A stretch of DNA of 64,000 nt from Albula goreensis (Eukaryota; Chordata; Actinopteri; Albuliformes; Albulidae): the NCBI GenBank assembly GCA_022829145.1, contig CM040748.1, positions 3,316,001 through 3,380,000 of the forward strand. Direction: 5' to 3'. The translations under genes and the position numbers were made by a program. The notes beneath the pieces were generated by a model. It was not told the DNA's origin. It saw only the letters and a program-made list of their open reading frames with translations, and made no database searches. Positions 1 through 11,096 of the stretch are shown here, piece after piece (position 1 is the first letter of the stretch; every line of letters begins with the position of its first letter).

Positions 1-547
1 TATAATGGGGTAGTGGGTGATGTTAGCTGCCATTACCAGGCTGTAGAGATAAAGTGGGGAAATAGAGGGCCCTCCTCTGACTAAATAGTAAATGTGAGGC
101 CTGAAACCCCTCATTGGCTCTGTGTCTCATGTAATGTAGTGCGGTGTGAGGCCCATAAAGCACGGGGTTATTGGTTATCTTGTTTAAACCCGTGACTCAC
201 AGCATCATGGCTGAGGGGTTTCATACGGTGCTGTCTAAAAGGATTGTCAATTTGAGAGGCGTGCTCGGGGAAAGATGGCGTGCACACCCTCGTGTCTCCT
301 GCCCGATCCTCGCCGCTCTGTCTTCTGCCTCATCCCCTCCTCCCGTTCCTCTCGGCTAATGGGAAAGGGACTGCCATCTTCTCCCCGGCGATGAGACTGG
401 GAGGTCATTTGTATGGCTGTTCCATACAACACACATGCGATACTTTCGGTATATTCTGGATTTTTTTATGGATTAGTGGGTGAATCAATAAACCATCAAA
501 GGAAAATAAGTAATATGCTGAATTATGGCTTGTGCTCCTTGTCTTTT

Positions 548-569
548 AAAAAAAAAAAAAAAAAAAAAA
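548..569 (+). repeat. Poly(A) run, 22 A
   Basis: An uninterrupted run of about 22 A. It could be the tail of an old retroposed sequence, since an AATAAA lies about 60 bases upstream near 487, but no flanking target-site duplication was found. It could equally be simple slippage. Confidence 0.85.
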
Positions 570-840
570 CTTTCAATAACAAATGGCTCTGCTTATGATT
601 GCTTTTATATAATCTAAAATGATTTCTCTGTGTGCTTAATGGTTTGTTGAATACTTTTAATAATATTTTGACAGCCAAAACATTTATTTAAATACTGTGC
701 CTTTATAAAATGTCATGTTAATGCGTTGCCTTGAATATTTTTGTAACTTCTTTGCAATGGTGGTCAAAACTGCCACAAACCAAAGTGCTAAATGTACAAC
801 TTCTACACTAAATGGGAATAAAACCTGAATGTGAAACAGT
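570..840 (+). other. Possible terminal 3' UTR with poly(A) signal
   Basis: This AT-rich, repeat-free stretch has the look of the last part of a vertebrate 3' UTR. It is T-rich with runs such as TTTTGTAACTTCTTTGCAA and ends in a canonical AATAAA hexamer at 817-822, followed at once by a TG-containing stretch (TGAATGTG). No coding exon is visible upstream in the window, so the gene would lie to the left. AATAAA occurs by chance often in AT-rich DNA, so this rests on overall texture and signal placement rather than proof. Confidence 0.3.
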
Positions 841-1785
841 TTATTTAATCTGAAGTATTGAATAAGGCCTTACAGAGTTTGATGTGATCTTCAGGGGAAT
901 TGTCTGGCTGAAAAAAATACTCATATCAAAAATTCAATATGAAAGTGCTGCATGTCTTGCCATTATATATCTCTCTTGATTATTTAGAGATTTGCCTGTC
1001 TGACACGATTTATATTGGCATTCTAGATATGACTTAAACAATGGGTAGGAACGCTGTTCTTATGATATTTTTTGTCATCTTCTGTCTGAATCCAGTTTCA
1101 TGAACCTGCTTAGGCCCATCTGCTTTCTTGTTAGTGCCTGCATGTTGTTATGTTTATTTTTAATTTTCATTTTTAATCTTTTTTAGTCCCCTAGGGTGAT
1201 GATATAGCTGGTCTGACAGCACAATTTTGGTAAGGCACAATGTACATCTAGCTGGCTAGACAGATAAATGTGTTTGTGTTAAATGGGAAATGGCATGAAT
1301 GCCGTTGATTAAGTAGCTGGCAGTAATGCAGCCATCTAACCATCTAAGAGCAGGGAAAACCATCCCCACTCATACATGGGGTTTTGCTATGGGATTGGGC
1401 CGTAGCTCATTCTAATGCACGATCACTCTATTCATTTCTCTCCCTGTAGAGGAAATAAAACTATCGACTGCACAAGTGACTTGAATTCTGAGCGCGGGAG
1501 CCCTGAGGCATGGTGGGATATGACAGACAGTCTCTCTTCTGCCTGAAGCGAGCGCGCCGCGTCCCCCCCCCCACCCCGTTCCGGGGAGACAGCCGCGTAG
1601 CCGGCCCATCTGTTCCCAGACTGTAGGAGCAGCGCACCACGCACACCTTTGGTGACTCCTGAAAAAAAGAGGACAAGGCTGAGATATTGGGTGTTTAGTC
1701 TGATATCTTAATTTGTCTCTCCCTCTTTCTGTAATTTATTTATTCTCGGTGGTACATGTGTACGGCTCTGCATGGCCTGTCACTG
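841..1785. other. Unique intergenic DNA, no gene seen
   Basis: AT-rich to 1,480, then a short GC-rich patch (about 1,490-1,640) with a C-run at 1,564-1,571. Three short minus-strand frames overlap in the GC patch. They carry no recognisable domain and are best explained by composition. Confidence 0.5.
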
Positions 1786-2095
1786 CATGGGGCTGAACGT
1801 CGGAGGCCAGGCTACAGGGCAGGGAGGATGTGTGGGGTGAACGTCGGAGGCCAGGCTACAGGGCAGGGAGGATGTGCGGGGCGAGGGGGGCACAGTCTGT
1901 CACTGCATGGGGCTGAACGTCGGAGGCCAGGCTGCAGGGCAGGGAGGATGTGTGGGGCTGAACGTCGGAGGCCAGGCTACAGGGCAGGGAGGATGTGTGG
2001 GGCAAGGGGGGCACAGTCTGTCACTGCATGGGGCTGAACGTCGGAGGCCAGGCTACAGGGCAGGGAGGATGTGTGGGGCGAGGGGGGCACAGTCT
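1786..2095 (+). repeat. Higher-order GC-rich minisatellite
   Basis: The core GAACGTCGGAGGCCAGG starts at 1,795, 1,839, 1,915, 1,960 and 2,036. The spacings are 44, 76, 45 and 76 bases. A short unit therefore alternates with a longer unit that adds the spacer around CACAGTCTGTCACTGCATGG, giving a higher-order period of about 120 bases and roughly 2.5 copies. Copies differ by only a few substitutions. Two open frames of 93 and 100 codons on the + strand are products of this repeat, not genes. Confidence 0.93.
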
Positions 2096-2639
2096 TACAC
2101 ATGGGGTCACAACGTGCGCGGTATCATGTACATAAAAATCTCGCCACGATTCAGCGGGAGGGACTCAAACTTTTAACTCCATCCCCACTCTCAGATATGC
2201 TTTTTTTATTTTAATGAATAAATCTGAATACTGTTGGTACCGCCGTCATTCCTGGGTATGCCTCGTGCACAGCATGTCTAACCGGCTGCTTTTGGGATTG
2301 ATGTCACATTAATTCAGCAATCTGCCCATGAAGATTCAGACAGGGGGAGCTGAGACTCTGCACTGCGTTCCTACCGGCTTTGGAAGCAGGATACATACAC
2401 ACCATGGAAGCAGGTGATGTTGTCTTTTTCAACACAGACCCTCAGGTACAGAATGTAACAGTGCAGCTGGAAATCAAAGTCATCGACAGACTGTGGTATG
2501 ACAAACAAATACTTTGTGCAAAACCTGACTGCCCTCACTGTAGGTTCTCAGGCCTGTAAATCATTTTAAATACGCAATATATGTAAAGTACAGGAGGACA
2601 ACAGTGGAGCCTGGACTGCGTCATGTAAGACGACTGCTC
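2096..2639. other. Unique DNA, nothing recognised
   Basis: No repeat, RNA gene or exon was recognised here. Base composition is mixed. Confidence 0.5.
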
Positions 2640-3112
2640 AGAGAGAAAGTGTGTGAGAGAATCGATAATGTCATTATTATTAATATTGTTTAATTACAGT
2701 TTATGCAAATGATTGCTTAATCAATACTATGCAACAATACTATGCCATGATAATGCAGCTCATTTGAACTTGAATTTCAATTTGAGAGAGGAAGAGAGAG
2801 AGAGTTAATAATGTTATTACTGTTAATATTGTTATTATTGTTGAATCACAGTTTATAGAAATGATTTCTTAAACAATACTATGCTAATGTGAGATGTGAG
2901 GTCATGCAAATACAGCTCATTTGAATTTGAATTTGAATTTGAGTGAGAGAGAGAGAGAGGGGAGAGAATTAATGTTATTATTGTTAATATTATTATTAAT
3001 GTTGAATCACAGTTTATAGAAATGATTGTTTTGGCAATACTATGCTGATGTGAGGTCATGCCAATACAGCTCATTTGAATTTGAGTTTGAATTTGCATTT
3101 GAAAGAGATAGA
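2640..3112. repeat. Three diverged tandem copies of a ~155-bp unit
   Basis: The shared marker CAGCTCATTTGAA begins at 2,756, 2,913 and 3,067, giving periods of 157 and 154. Each unit runs from an ATTATT/TTAATATT-rich part, through CAGTTTATAGAAATGATT and CAATACTATGC, to CAGCTCATTTGAATTTGAATTTG, and closes with a short GA-rich tract. The copies differ by small indels and substitutions, so the array is not recent. Confidence 0.92.
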
Positions 3113-3582
3113 GCACATTGCAGCCCCGATGCGGTCGCGCGCCCGTGCTCATAAGTGGACAAGCGATGGTCTGATTAGCGGGCCGCCGCTGAGCGGGGAC
3201 CATGATGCCGTGCAGCTGGGCGACTCTCTGCCGTTCGTCGTCAGCTCCAGCTGCCTCTCTGCTCTGCTCTGTTCGTGGCTCTGAGGGGCCTCCTCCTGAC
3301 TGGCACCTCCTGTCTGCAGCTCATGGCTTTGCTGTCACAAAGCCATAATGAAGCATGATTGATATGCAAAACTTGCGCTGTTGCATGACTTTGGATTGGT
3401 GAAGACCGCCCTGGTGTATCAACAAAGTAGGAAGGGTATATCTGACTTACATTCCAACCATGCCATGACTTAATGTGTAGTGGTTTATGGAAATTGTCAT
3501 ATGCTGATATCAATGTATTGCTCAATGTCAGCCAGTGCCTTGCCATGGAATCATTTTCCATGATATCCTCCTCTCTCTGCTC
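3113..3582. other. Unique DNA with a GC-rich patch
   Basis: A CpG-containing patch lies at 3,120-3,260, next to the tandem array. Short frames on both strands overlap it, but none has a recognisable domain or convincing splice signals. Confidence 0.45.
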
Positions 3583-3938
3583 TGTGGTTCAGCAGTTAGC
3601 TCTGAGGCCTCACAGGAAGAAGGACACGGGCTTGATTATCACCATGGCCGTACCCTTTCTGAGTGGGGTCTTCATGTTCTCCCATGTTTGCATGGGTTTC
3701 CTTTGGGTTCTCCGGGGTTCCACCCTCAATCCAACACCATGTAAGTTGGACAGATTTGACTTGACAAATTGACCAGAGGTGTGTGGGTTGTGTGTGTGTG
3801 TAACTGTTGTGTTGAACTGGACGAACTGTCCATGGCGTCGCCCTGCCTTTCCCCCAGTGTATGCTGGGATAGGCCGCTGCCCCATTTACTGTGATCCCAG
3901 ACTGAATAAAGGTGGAATGGATAATGGATGGCTGGATC
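3583..3938 (+). mobile_element. tRNA-headed SINE, diverged
   Basis: The element starts with a tRNA-like head (GGTTCAGCAGTTAGCTCTGAGG, ending in a degenerate B box GGGCTTGATTATC). Its body, with TTCATGTTCTCCCATGTTTG, GCATGGGTTTCC and TTCTCCGGGG, is a signature I know from many teleost interspersed repeats. The 3' part has GTATGCTGGGATAGGC and ends in a GGATGGCTGGA tail. About 355 bp. Body and tail match the family that shares its 3' end with RTE/Expander-type LINEs, but the family name is from memory. Frames across it are shadows. Confidence 0.82.
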
Positions 3939-5674
3939 ATCCCCCTGAATGAAAATAATAATTATAAAGGTGAATTAATCTTTATCTGAAGTTGACATAC
4001 TATACGAGCGCCATTGTAACTTGTATTGGCTTTACGAGCAGGAATTCGCGCCCTTCAGTGCTTTCCCTCACAGTCCATTTCACCCTGATCCTTTAATCCT
4101 ATGTCTTTCTGTGGAATTACTATCAGAGCTGCAGGCATGCCAGAACTTTTTTATGTACCTCAACTCTGACTACAGTTTTGGCACTTTTGCGAGGCTAACT
4201 GTATCATGAGGCCCATTGTCAGGGTAAAGTTAGGCGTCAGGGCCAATGGCTTGAGTCTGAGGTGGCAGGAAGGCTAAATTAAATTTGCTGTACACCTTGT
4301 AATGGTCCTATTAATCCAAAAAACATGAGTCAGGAATCCAAAAATATCACTGCACCACCTCCAGTTTAACTTGGTATGTATAAATAAAGCAATCTCTCTC
4401 TCTCTCTCTTTCTCTCTCTCTCCCTACACACAGCACAAGTAAATCTGTATTCATAACTAGTCAATCTCAGCATTGTTAAGAATTAGAAACTATAAAATGC
4501 AGTGTATATGTTTGACAAGGTCTACAAGCCAACATTTTTCTGGGTTTAGCCTGACTCTTACTGAGCCGTTAGAAGAGACAATTAAATGAACTGGGAGTTT
4601 GTGCATCAGTGTGGAATAATCTGGTTTAAATTGGCCCACATCAGTGGCCTGGTGAATCTAATGGCAGTTCTGCTCAGGCACCTGCTCTTGACAGCACCGC
4701 ACTTTTCAAACATCTAAATCTCGTCTAGTGACAACCACTGGAAACAATACAGAGGCAAGAATTCTGTTGGGAACGTTTTTGAAGCAGGAAAAGTCCTGAC
4801 TCAGAAATTCAGTATCTCTCAGTGATTCTGAGCTCAGATTTTTTTTTCTTCTCAATTCTGCAGATAATGAAAGTGGGAACAACAGAAACGATTCTCTCAT
4901 AACCCCTAAGCATTTCAACTCCGCACCACGGAGTGACTGTTTCTGTTGAACTTTGATATTACTACCTCTTATATGCTGAGCATATTTCTTTCAGAGAGAA
5001 AAGGACAACGGTGTGTTTTGTACCTCAGTGCAGCTAAAAGGGTGCATATCAATGACTGTGGTGTTGCTAATAGATTTTAGCTGGAGGCTTGTTCAAAGGC
5101 CACTGCTGTTTTCCTGACTTAAGGTCTTGCATCGTCATTTCGGTTACATCTCTTTTTCACATTCAGTGTTTCTGGCATTATTGCGAACTCGGTAGACGTA
5201 TAGCTTCTGTGATTGATAATTTCAGTGGGCCTTCAGCTTGAATTTTGTTTGATCATGTACAGGCATTTAATCAAATAACCATTCAGTAGGGGTGATTTGA
5301 TTTACTGAAGAAGCCTCAGTAGGTGTGGTTTTGGATAAGTTTGCGTTCAGAGCATATCGCTGATTTTGCTTTCACTGCGTTTGTTTGGTCGCACCGCACA
5401 CTAACAACATTAAGTACTTTGGACACGGCAGACTAACTACCGCTGGGTTTTGCATGACCGGTCACGTGAGCCTGCAGGCTTCAGACAGTGCAGTATTACA
5501 CAGCTTTGACTTCATTAGTCATTCCGTTTTATCTGACTGATTCTAAAAAAAGCATAAAAACATTTTCAGCCATGTCTGAACCTGAATTCACTGATTCTGT
5601 TTTCTTTCACTGATACAGAAATCAACAAACAGGGACGAGAGATTTATACATTATTCTTTGGCTGCTCATATATC

Positions 5675-5675
<1 letters not shown>
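3939..5675. other. Unique DNA, mostly AT-rich, one CT microsatellite
   Basis: A CT-rich simple repeat lies at 4,391-4,422. The part from about 5,030 to 5,560 is repeat-poor and has several homeodomain-type sites (for example ATTTAATCAAATAACC), so it may be regulatory. No exon is supported. Confidence 0.4.

Positions 5676-5717
<42 letters not shown>
5675..5717 (+). repeat. (ATT)n microsatellite
   Basis: About 14 uninterrupted ATT/TTA units. Confidence 0.97.
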
Positions 5718-5718
<1 letters not shown>

Positions 5719-5859
5719 CATGCACGTTTGGCAGTAAAGACTGGTAATTGGATCTCCTTTCATTTATTATGAAAAAGAAATAAATAACACCTTCAGCTAC
5801 TGGGATTTGCTTGTCATGTCCAACCGAGATGCGAAACGCTAAGTGCTCTCAGTAAGTGA

Positions 5860-6330
5860 GAGACCTTTTCTAGTGCTTTGTTTTAAGTTGAGGCGTAATA
5901 AAACTAATCAGACAGACCATCGCTGATGGCTTGTGATTTATGACAGCAACCCCTGCCTTTCATTAGCCACTTTTCAGCGGGAATTTAATTTGTTCTGCGC
6001 AGAACAAAAAAATCATCACGGGAGATGAAAGGAGAATTTATTTTTATAACTCCGCTCACTTGCTTCACTTTTCGCCCGTATTAGCTGTATTAGTTTCAGG
6101 GAGTGTTTATGGGCATTATTAAGCATTTAAATCTTGATGTATGAAGGTACTTGAGTGTCTCTCAAGGCATTAGGAGAGGAATTATACGAGGATTAGTCCC
6201 GTTATCAATCTCGCGATCTGGCACCTAGCACAGAAGACGGCCAATTGTATCCTCATAACAGCCATAAATAGAACTTCATTATCCACATCTAGGTGATGCC
6301 AGAAGAGCAAGCGCTGGAAGTGGCAGTATT
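5860..6330. promoter_or_regulatory. Enhancer-like non-coding block
   Basis: This is a repeat-free AT-rich block with dense potential transcription-factor sites: AATTTAATTTG, GTGATTTATGAC, GGGCATTATTAAGCATTTAAATC and AGCCATAAATAG. It also contains the perfect 20-bp palindrome TTTGTTCTGCGCAGAACAAA at 5,989-6,008. No frame stays open. The texture matches vertebrate conserved developmental enhancers in gene deserts. That is a judgement by eye, since conservation cannot be measured here. Confidence 0.35.
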
Positions 6331-6799
6331 TGATGCCTGCATGCCTCTCTTGTCCTCCCACCTAAACCTGAAACAGGTAATGTTATTTCAATTTTTCATT
6401 TTGCCTGTTGAGACTCTGGGTTCCACCTCTATTGATTCCTTCCCGCTATTGATGCTGGCAGATTAGCTGAATGGTTTGTGCATTCCAATACGTGAGACAC
6501 TCGACATTACCTCAGTCATCGGTGAAATGAGATGTGTCCTATACTTCTGATATCTTTTTTTATGTAAGTTCCAGTCTTCCCCGTAAACCTCTACATCTTG
6601 ATTGACTCATCTAATCAAAGCTGCTATCCGCCTGTCACTGTAACATATAGCTTTTAGTTTGGAATTTATGTTCAGGCAGTAAATACAGACGAATGTTAAA
6701 CACTTATTCCAGGTGAGGTATGGTACTGAATATGAATAGTTCATTGTTAAATACAAAAGAGAAAAAAACTGTAATACCTATGCATTATTAACTTTAAAT

Positions 6800-6990
6800 T
6801 CTAAGCCCTTAATTTTAATGAATTGCCTGAGTCTGTATGAATGTGTTCTGGATAATTAAGCAATTGTAATAATTCAGACAGATGATAGATCATGTAATTA
6901 ATAGCAATTAAAATAGGCGACTCTCTTCCCTTAATAGGAGAGGTTTCTTGATAAATGGGGAGCTGTGTAACTGTGTTGAACTTCTGTCCC
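6800..6990. promoter_or_regulatory. Homeodomain-site cluster, possible enhancer
   Basis: Within about 90 bases there are GATAATTAAGCAATTG, GTAATAATTC, CATGTAATTAATAGC and CAATTAAAATAGG. That is at least five TAAT/ATTA cores with POU- or homeodomain-like spacing, plus CAGACAGATGATAG, which resembles TALE/Meis sites. No repeat and no coding potential. AT-rich DNA gives such cores by chance, so confidence is limited. Confidence 0.35.
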
Positions 6991-8095
6991 CCACTGCCAG
7001 GAAATTATAGATAGCATGGAAAGAAAAAAAAAAGAATATGATTGAAGATGAAAATCATTTAGAATCAAAACCACTTACAATAAATTAATTTGTATTAATA
7101 GCTATGACAATCTTACTTGATTTATTTCAGATTCACATTGTTTGAGAGGGGGAGGTGTGAGGCCTTCAAATGGTTTCTGGCCATTCACATAAAATGATAA
7201 AGAAAAATGAAGGAAATGAGGAGGATATTATATCATATGTAGTATTATATCATTATATCATATGTTTTAATAGGGTGAATTACAGAAGTTCATCCTACAA
7301 ATGTAAACAATGAAAAGGTAAGAGTTGAGGTACGCCCTGTGCTTCTTCTGAGGTACCAAGTAATAAAAGTAAAATAAAATTAAATAATTGTTTTACATGT
7401 GACATTTCCCACATTTAATATTACACCAATCAGAGTTGCATTATTATGATTATTATATACATTTATGCATTCATATGTTTTGTGACTCCATAAGCAAACA
7501 TAATAGAGACTTGAATTTTGTAGTTTAATGTAGTCATGCGGTGGAGGTTATCTCAGTGCTGCTTTGAAGGCAGTCAGCATCAAGGCAGAGTAGCGTGTCT
7601 CTGGTCTTTCAGGACAGGTGAGGTTTCATTATTCTTTCCTTGATTCTGGGTTAGGTTGTGTGAGGCCTGAGCTTCAGCATAAATCTGATACGCGCTCTTT
7701 ACTGACTCAAACACTGTGGGGCTTGTTGGCAGAGGATAACTGAACGAACTCGCTTTGTGAATTATGTATGTAAAATCAAAACACATCGTTCTTAATGTGA
7801 AGGGTGGCTTGTCTAAAATGTACGCCTCCTTGGCAGTCTTCAGAAGTTCTCCCTCGCATGTTTTAATCATGAAGGCATATCAGTCGATATTGCAATCAAG
7901 AAGTGACAGTAAAACTCTAAACCTCTATATCTTGGATTGCCAGTACATCAAAAACCCCTCAACTTTGGAGTAAGACATTTCTTTGGCCTCTGTCTGTGGT
8001 GAAAGCTAAAGGCATGTGATCCTTTGACAGCGGTTTTCATTTCTGGATCAGGGTTACGTACAGTGTCCTGAATTTCTCATATTCTATCATTTATA
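6991..8095. other. Unique AT-rich DNA
   Basis: There is a small local duplication around 7,222-7,266 (ATTATATCATATG, twice). At 8,050-8,095 sits a shortened copy of the left end of the adjacent Tc1 element, described under that element. No gene was seen. Confidence 0.5.
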
Positions 8096-9140
8096 CAGTG
8101 GGTACGTTCAGACAGTGTCCTGAATTTTTATTTCTCATTAATGTACATCTTGATTCTATCATTTATATAAGTATTCAGACCCTTTGCTCAGTATATATTT
8201 TGATATACAGCCATGAGTCTTCTTGGGAATGTGTGTTTTTCACACCTGGATTTGGGGATCCTATCCTCTCCAGTTCTGTCAGGTTGGATGGTGAACACAT
8301 GGTAGAGGACTTAGGTCAGGGCTCTGGCTGGGCCAGTTTGTTCATTTGTTATTTTAGCTGTGTGCTTAGGGTCATTGTCTTGTTGGAAGGTGAACCTTCG
8401 CCCAACCTGAGCAAGAAGAGGTTTTCTTTCAAGCTACACTGTGTCATCTTGTTCCTGCAGCTGAAAAACACCCCAATAGCATGATGCTGCCCCATGTTTC
8501 ACTGATATGATGAGCAGTGCCTGGTTTTCTCCACACATATATTAACGGCAAAGGGTTCAATCTTGGTCTCATCAGACCAAAGAATCTTATTTCTCATATA
8601 TCCTTCATGCATTTTTTGGCAAACTCTATATGTATATAGATTATAGATATATGGAGGGCTGCAGTAATACCTTTTCTCCCATCTCCCCATAAGCCACCTG
8701 TCTCATAAATCAGATTGCTCAGTTTGGCTGGATATGGAAGAGTTCTGGTCGTCCCACATTTAAGAGAGGATGACTTTTTTTTGTAAGTGTTGTTAATTTA
8801 AGTTCCTTGGGCAGTTCCTTTGACCTTTGGACCCAGGAGCAGCTGACAGGTAGTGTAATCAAGTCCAATCAGTTTAATTAAACACAGCTGGACTCCAATG
8901 AAGGAGTAGAACCATCTCAAGGAGGGTGAAATGGACAGCATTTGAGTTAAATATGAGTGTCACAGCAAAGGGTCTGAATACTTATGACCTTGTGATATTT
9001 CAGTTTTTCTTTTTAATAAATTTGCAAAAATTTCTACATTTCTGGTTTTTTCGGTCAAGATGGAAGTGAACATTAATGAGAAAAAAATGAACTTTTTCAG
9101 CCTGCTATGAAACAAAGAGTGAAAAATTTAAAGGGGTCCC
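8096..9140 (-). mobile_element. Decayed Tc1-family DNA transposon
   Basis: The left end begins CAGTGGGTACG..TTCAGAC, the known start of teleost Tc1 terminal repeats. Inner direct-repeat motifs occur near both ends: AGTATTCAGACCCTTTGC at about 8,169 and GCAAAGGGTCTGAATACTTA at about 8,967. The right end has the typical TTGCAAAAATTTCTACATTTC and AAAAATTTAAAGGGGTC, but the final inverted-repeat bases are missing, so it is truncated near 9,137. The transposase remnant lies on the minus strand between. The element is dead. Family-level assignment is secure; the named subfamily is not. Confidence 0.92.
8193..8850 (-). pseudogene. Tc1 transposase remnant (DDE, inactivated)
   Basis: Read on the minus strand, the pieces follow the order of a Tc1 transposase: a start region (about 8,850-8,815), a helix-turn-helix end (about 8,770-8,735), then NKILWSDETKIE with the first catalytic Asp (about 8,597-8,545), GSIMLLGCF (about 8,500-8,470), a QQDNDPKH-type segment with the second Asp (about 8,395-8,370), and a C-terminus near 8,210. 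About 650 bases remain of a usual ~1,020. Large internal deletions and frameshifts separate the pieces, and the segment that would hold the third catalytic acid is lost near 8,315-8,300. One 63-codon frame (8,499-8,690) survives around the first Asp. Confidence 0.88.
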
Positions 9141-9370
9141 CCACACCGTAGGGACTCTCTGATCACATCACTCAGTATATAGATTATAGATATATAGGTA
9201 ATACTTCATCATTGTCCGATAAGTCAGTGTTGTTAATTTAATCGTGATTTGGACCCAGGAGCAGCTGAGGTAGTGTATCATGGCGTGCGGTGACTCAGCG
9301 CCCTTGGGTCTGCCGAAATCAGCCCTCCCCCACACCGTTCCTCTGATCACATCACTCAGCTTGTCCGGTC
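9141..9370. repeat. Scrambled partial copies of the Tc1 interior
   Basis: CCACACCGT and CTCTGATCACATCACTCAG occur at 9,141-9,174 and again at 9,331-9,358. Between them, TATATAGATTATAGATATAT (about 9,176) repeats 8,634; GTGTTGTTAATTTAA (about 9,227) repeats 8,787; and TTTGGACCCAGGAGCAGCTGA (about 9,248) repeats 8,826, each followed by the same context with short deletions. The stretch is thus a condensed second copy of about 8,630-8,865, shortened by several deletions, inserted in flanking DNA that was itself duplicated. Confidence 0.85.
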
Positions 9371-11082
9371 AGATTAGGAAATTATTTTTTTTGCAAAGTC
9401 CATCCTGCGTTGTTACATTAAAGGGACAGGGGAAAGTCCAGGTAAGCAAGCTCACAGTGGGACAACCAACCATGCTGCCTTTTTGAAGTGATTCTAAATC
9501 AGTATAGCTCGTGCTGGCAACAAATCATTTGATTGGTCGAACTTAGCTCTCATAGCAACCATGTTGGTTACTGTGTTTGACCTTGAACAACACACAACAC
9601 ACAGCAGCTGTTCATATGAACAAAGTGGTAGGAAACACAGAGGATCTATTAGAACATCTTAACATTAACTACATTTACATTAGGGCTGATCACCATGTAA
9701 AAAAAACATAAAAACAACAGTGTTCAAGCCATTTATTCACTATAATGCTGATAAAAAAAAAAAAAAAAAACTTTTTTTGAAGGAGGGAGTTTTAAAGGAG
9801 AATGCACTACCATGCTTGCAATAAACAATGAAAAGCTAAAGTAGCACCAGTTACATTCAATTAGCAGTTTCTGTATTGAATAAAATGTGCACATCTGTAC
9901 CAATGGCTGACCCCAGATATACCTGTGAAATGTAGCATACCTGTGAAAATGTAGCTTGTGAGCAGAAGATTGTTGTTTTACTCAGCCTACTATACACCAG
10001 GTGAGCGGACTAAGCTCAAAAAGCAAGCCGTGAGTTTCCAAGTCCTCCATCAAAACATAAACCCACTCTGTGTGTGACTTGCACCAAAAAAGACCATTAG
10101 AAGGAGATATTGCTCACCTGGGATACTGTACTGTCGGTGCAAAAGAGGCAAAATCAGTATAAGAAAAACACACAAACAATGCAACCACTGCATACTGCAA
10201 ATGCAAGAAAACAAAAGAAAATAATGTGTAAATTCACTCTGATGTCAAATAAACACAAATGTATGTTGTAATGTTACAAGTCGCGATGGGTTTGTGTGTT
10301 TTGTCTGGTACAAAACGGACTGCAGACCATCACCTTCACAGTCTGCGTAAGGTGCAGGTGGCCTGCTCTTCCCTTTTCATTTCCCAGCCATGGCTGCCTA
10401 TGAAGAATCTGTTGAGTCAGAGAAGACGTTCATTAATGCATTCTGAGGGCAACGCAGGAGCCAGCCGGGTTAAATAAAAATGTTAAATAAAACTCTTTCC
10501 TTCTGCTTTCAAATGTTCCAGCATTTAAGATCTGCTGCCGCACAGTTACTATTCCAGTCACATGGTGCAGCTGAGCATCTGAGCTCAGATGTATAATTTA
10601 ATTAATTGACATATTTTTCCACTCCATGACTTTTCCCTTTTATTTCTCAGCTTTCTGTGATTTTATCAAACTTTCCTTGACATGTTTTTGATCAATATTT
10701 ACCATGACAAAAGCCAAGACTTGATTATTATCTTTGCACAATTATCCAGGGACAACCAGCTATAGACCCAATATTTTATGTCTGATATTTCATAAAGGAG
10801 AGATTTCACACATAAGCATGCAACTGGCAGGTAGAACTTTGCCATTTATTTGTCAATTAAAGCGATGGCAACTGTTCTGAAAACACACCCTGCATTTCAT
10901 AAGCTGCGCTTACAGAAGCTTAGGAATGGATGTGTTCAGATTTGATCAATATATTAGATATTCCTGAGAAAAAGCCATCTGTTGGCTTTCTATCTCCCCC
11001 TCTCTCTTTCTGTCTCTGAATGTGTCATGGTTTTTAATTTTGAGTGGGTTATTATAAACTTCAGTGGGGGACTATTTTATTT
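9371..11082. other. Unique DNA, no gene seen
   Basis: A poly(A) run of about 18 lies at 9,753-9,770. Otherwise the DNA is unique and AT-rich with no supported exon. A 72-codon frame at 10,259-10,477 has no recognisable features. Confidence 0.5.
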
Positions 11083-11096
11083 GTTGTCATGGAAAC
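11083..11096 (+). promoter_or_regulatory. RFX X-box-like site
   Basis: GTTGTCATGGAAAC matches the bipartite X-box pattern (GTTNCC-AT-GGNAAC) with one mismatch in the left half. RFX factors bind such sites in ciliary and immune genes. No nearby promoter is evident. Confidence 0.35.

Noticed and set aside
1756-2176. Two Gly/Arg-rich open frames (93 and 100 codons)
   Set aside because: They are read straight through a GC-rich minisatellite; no start context or domain.
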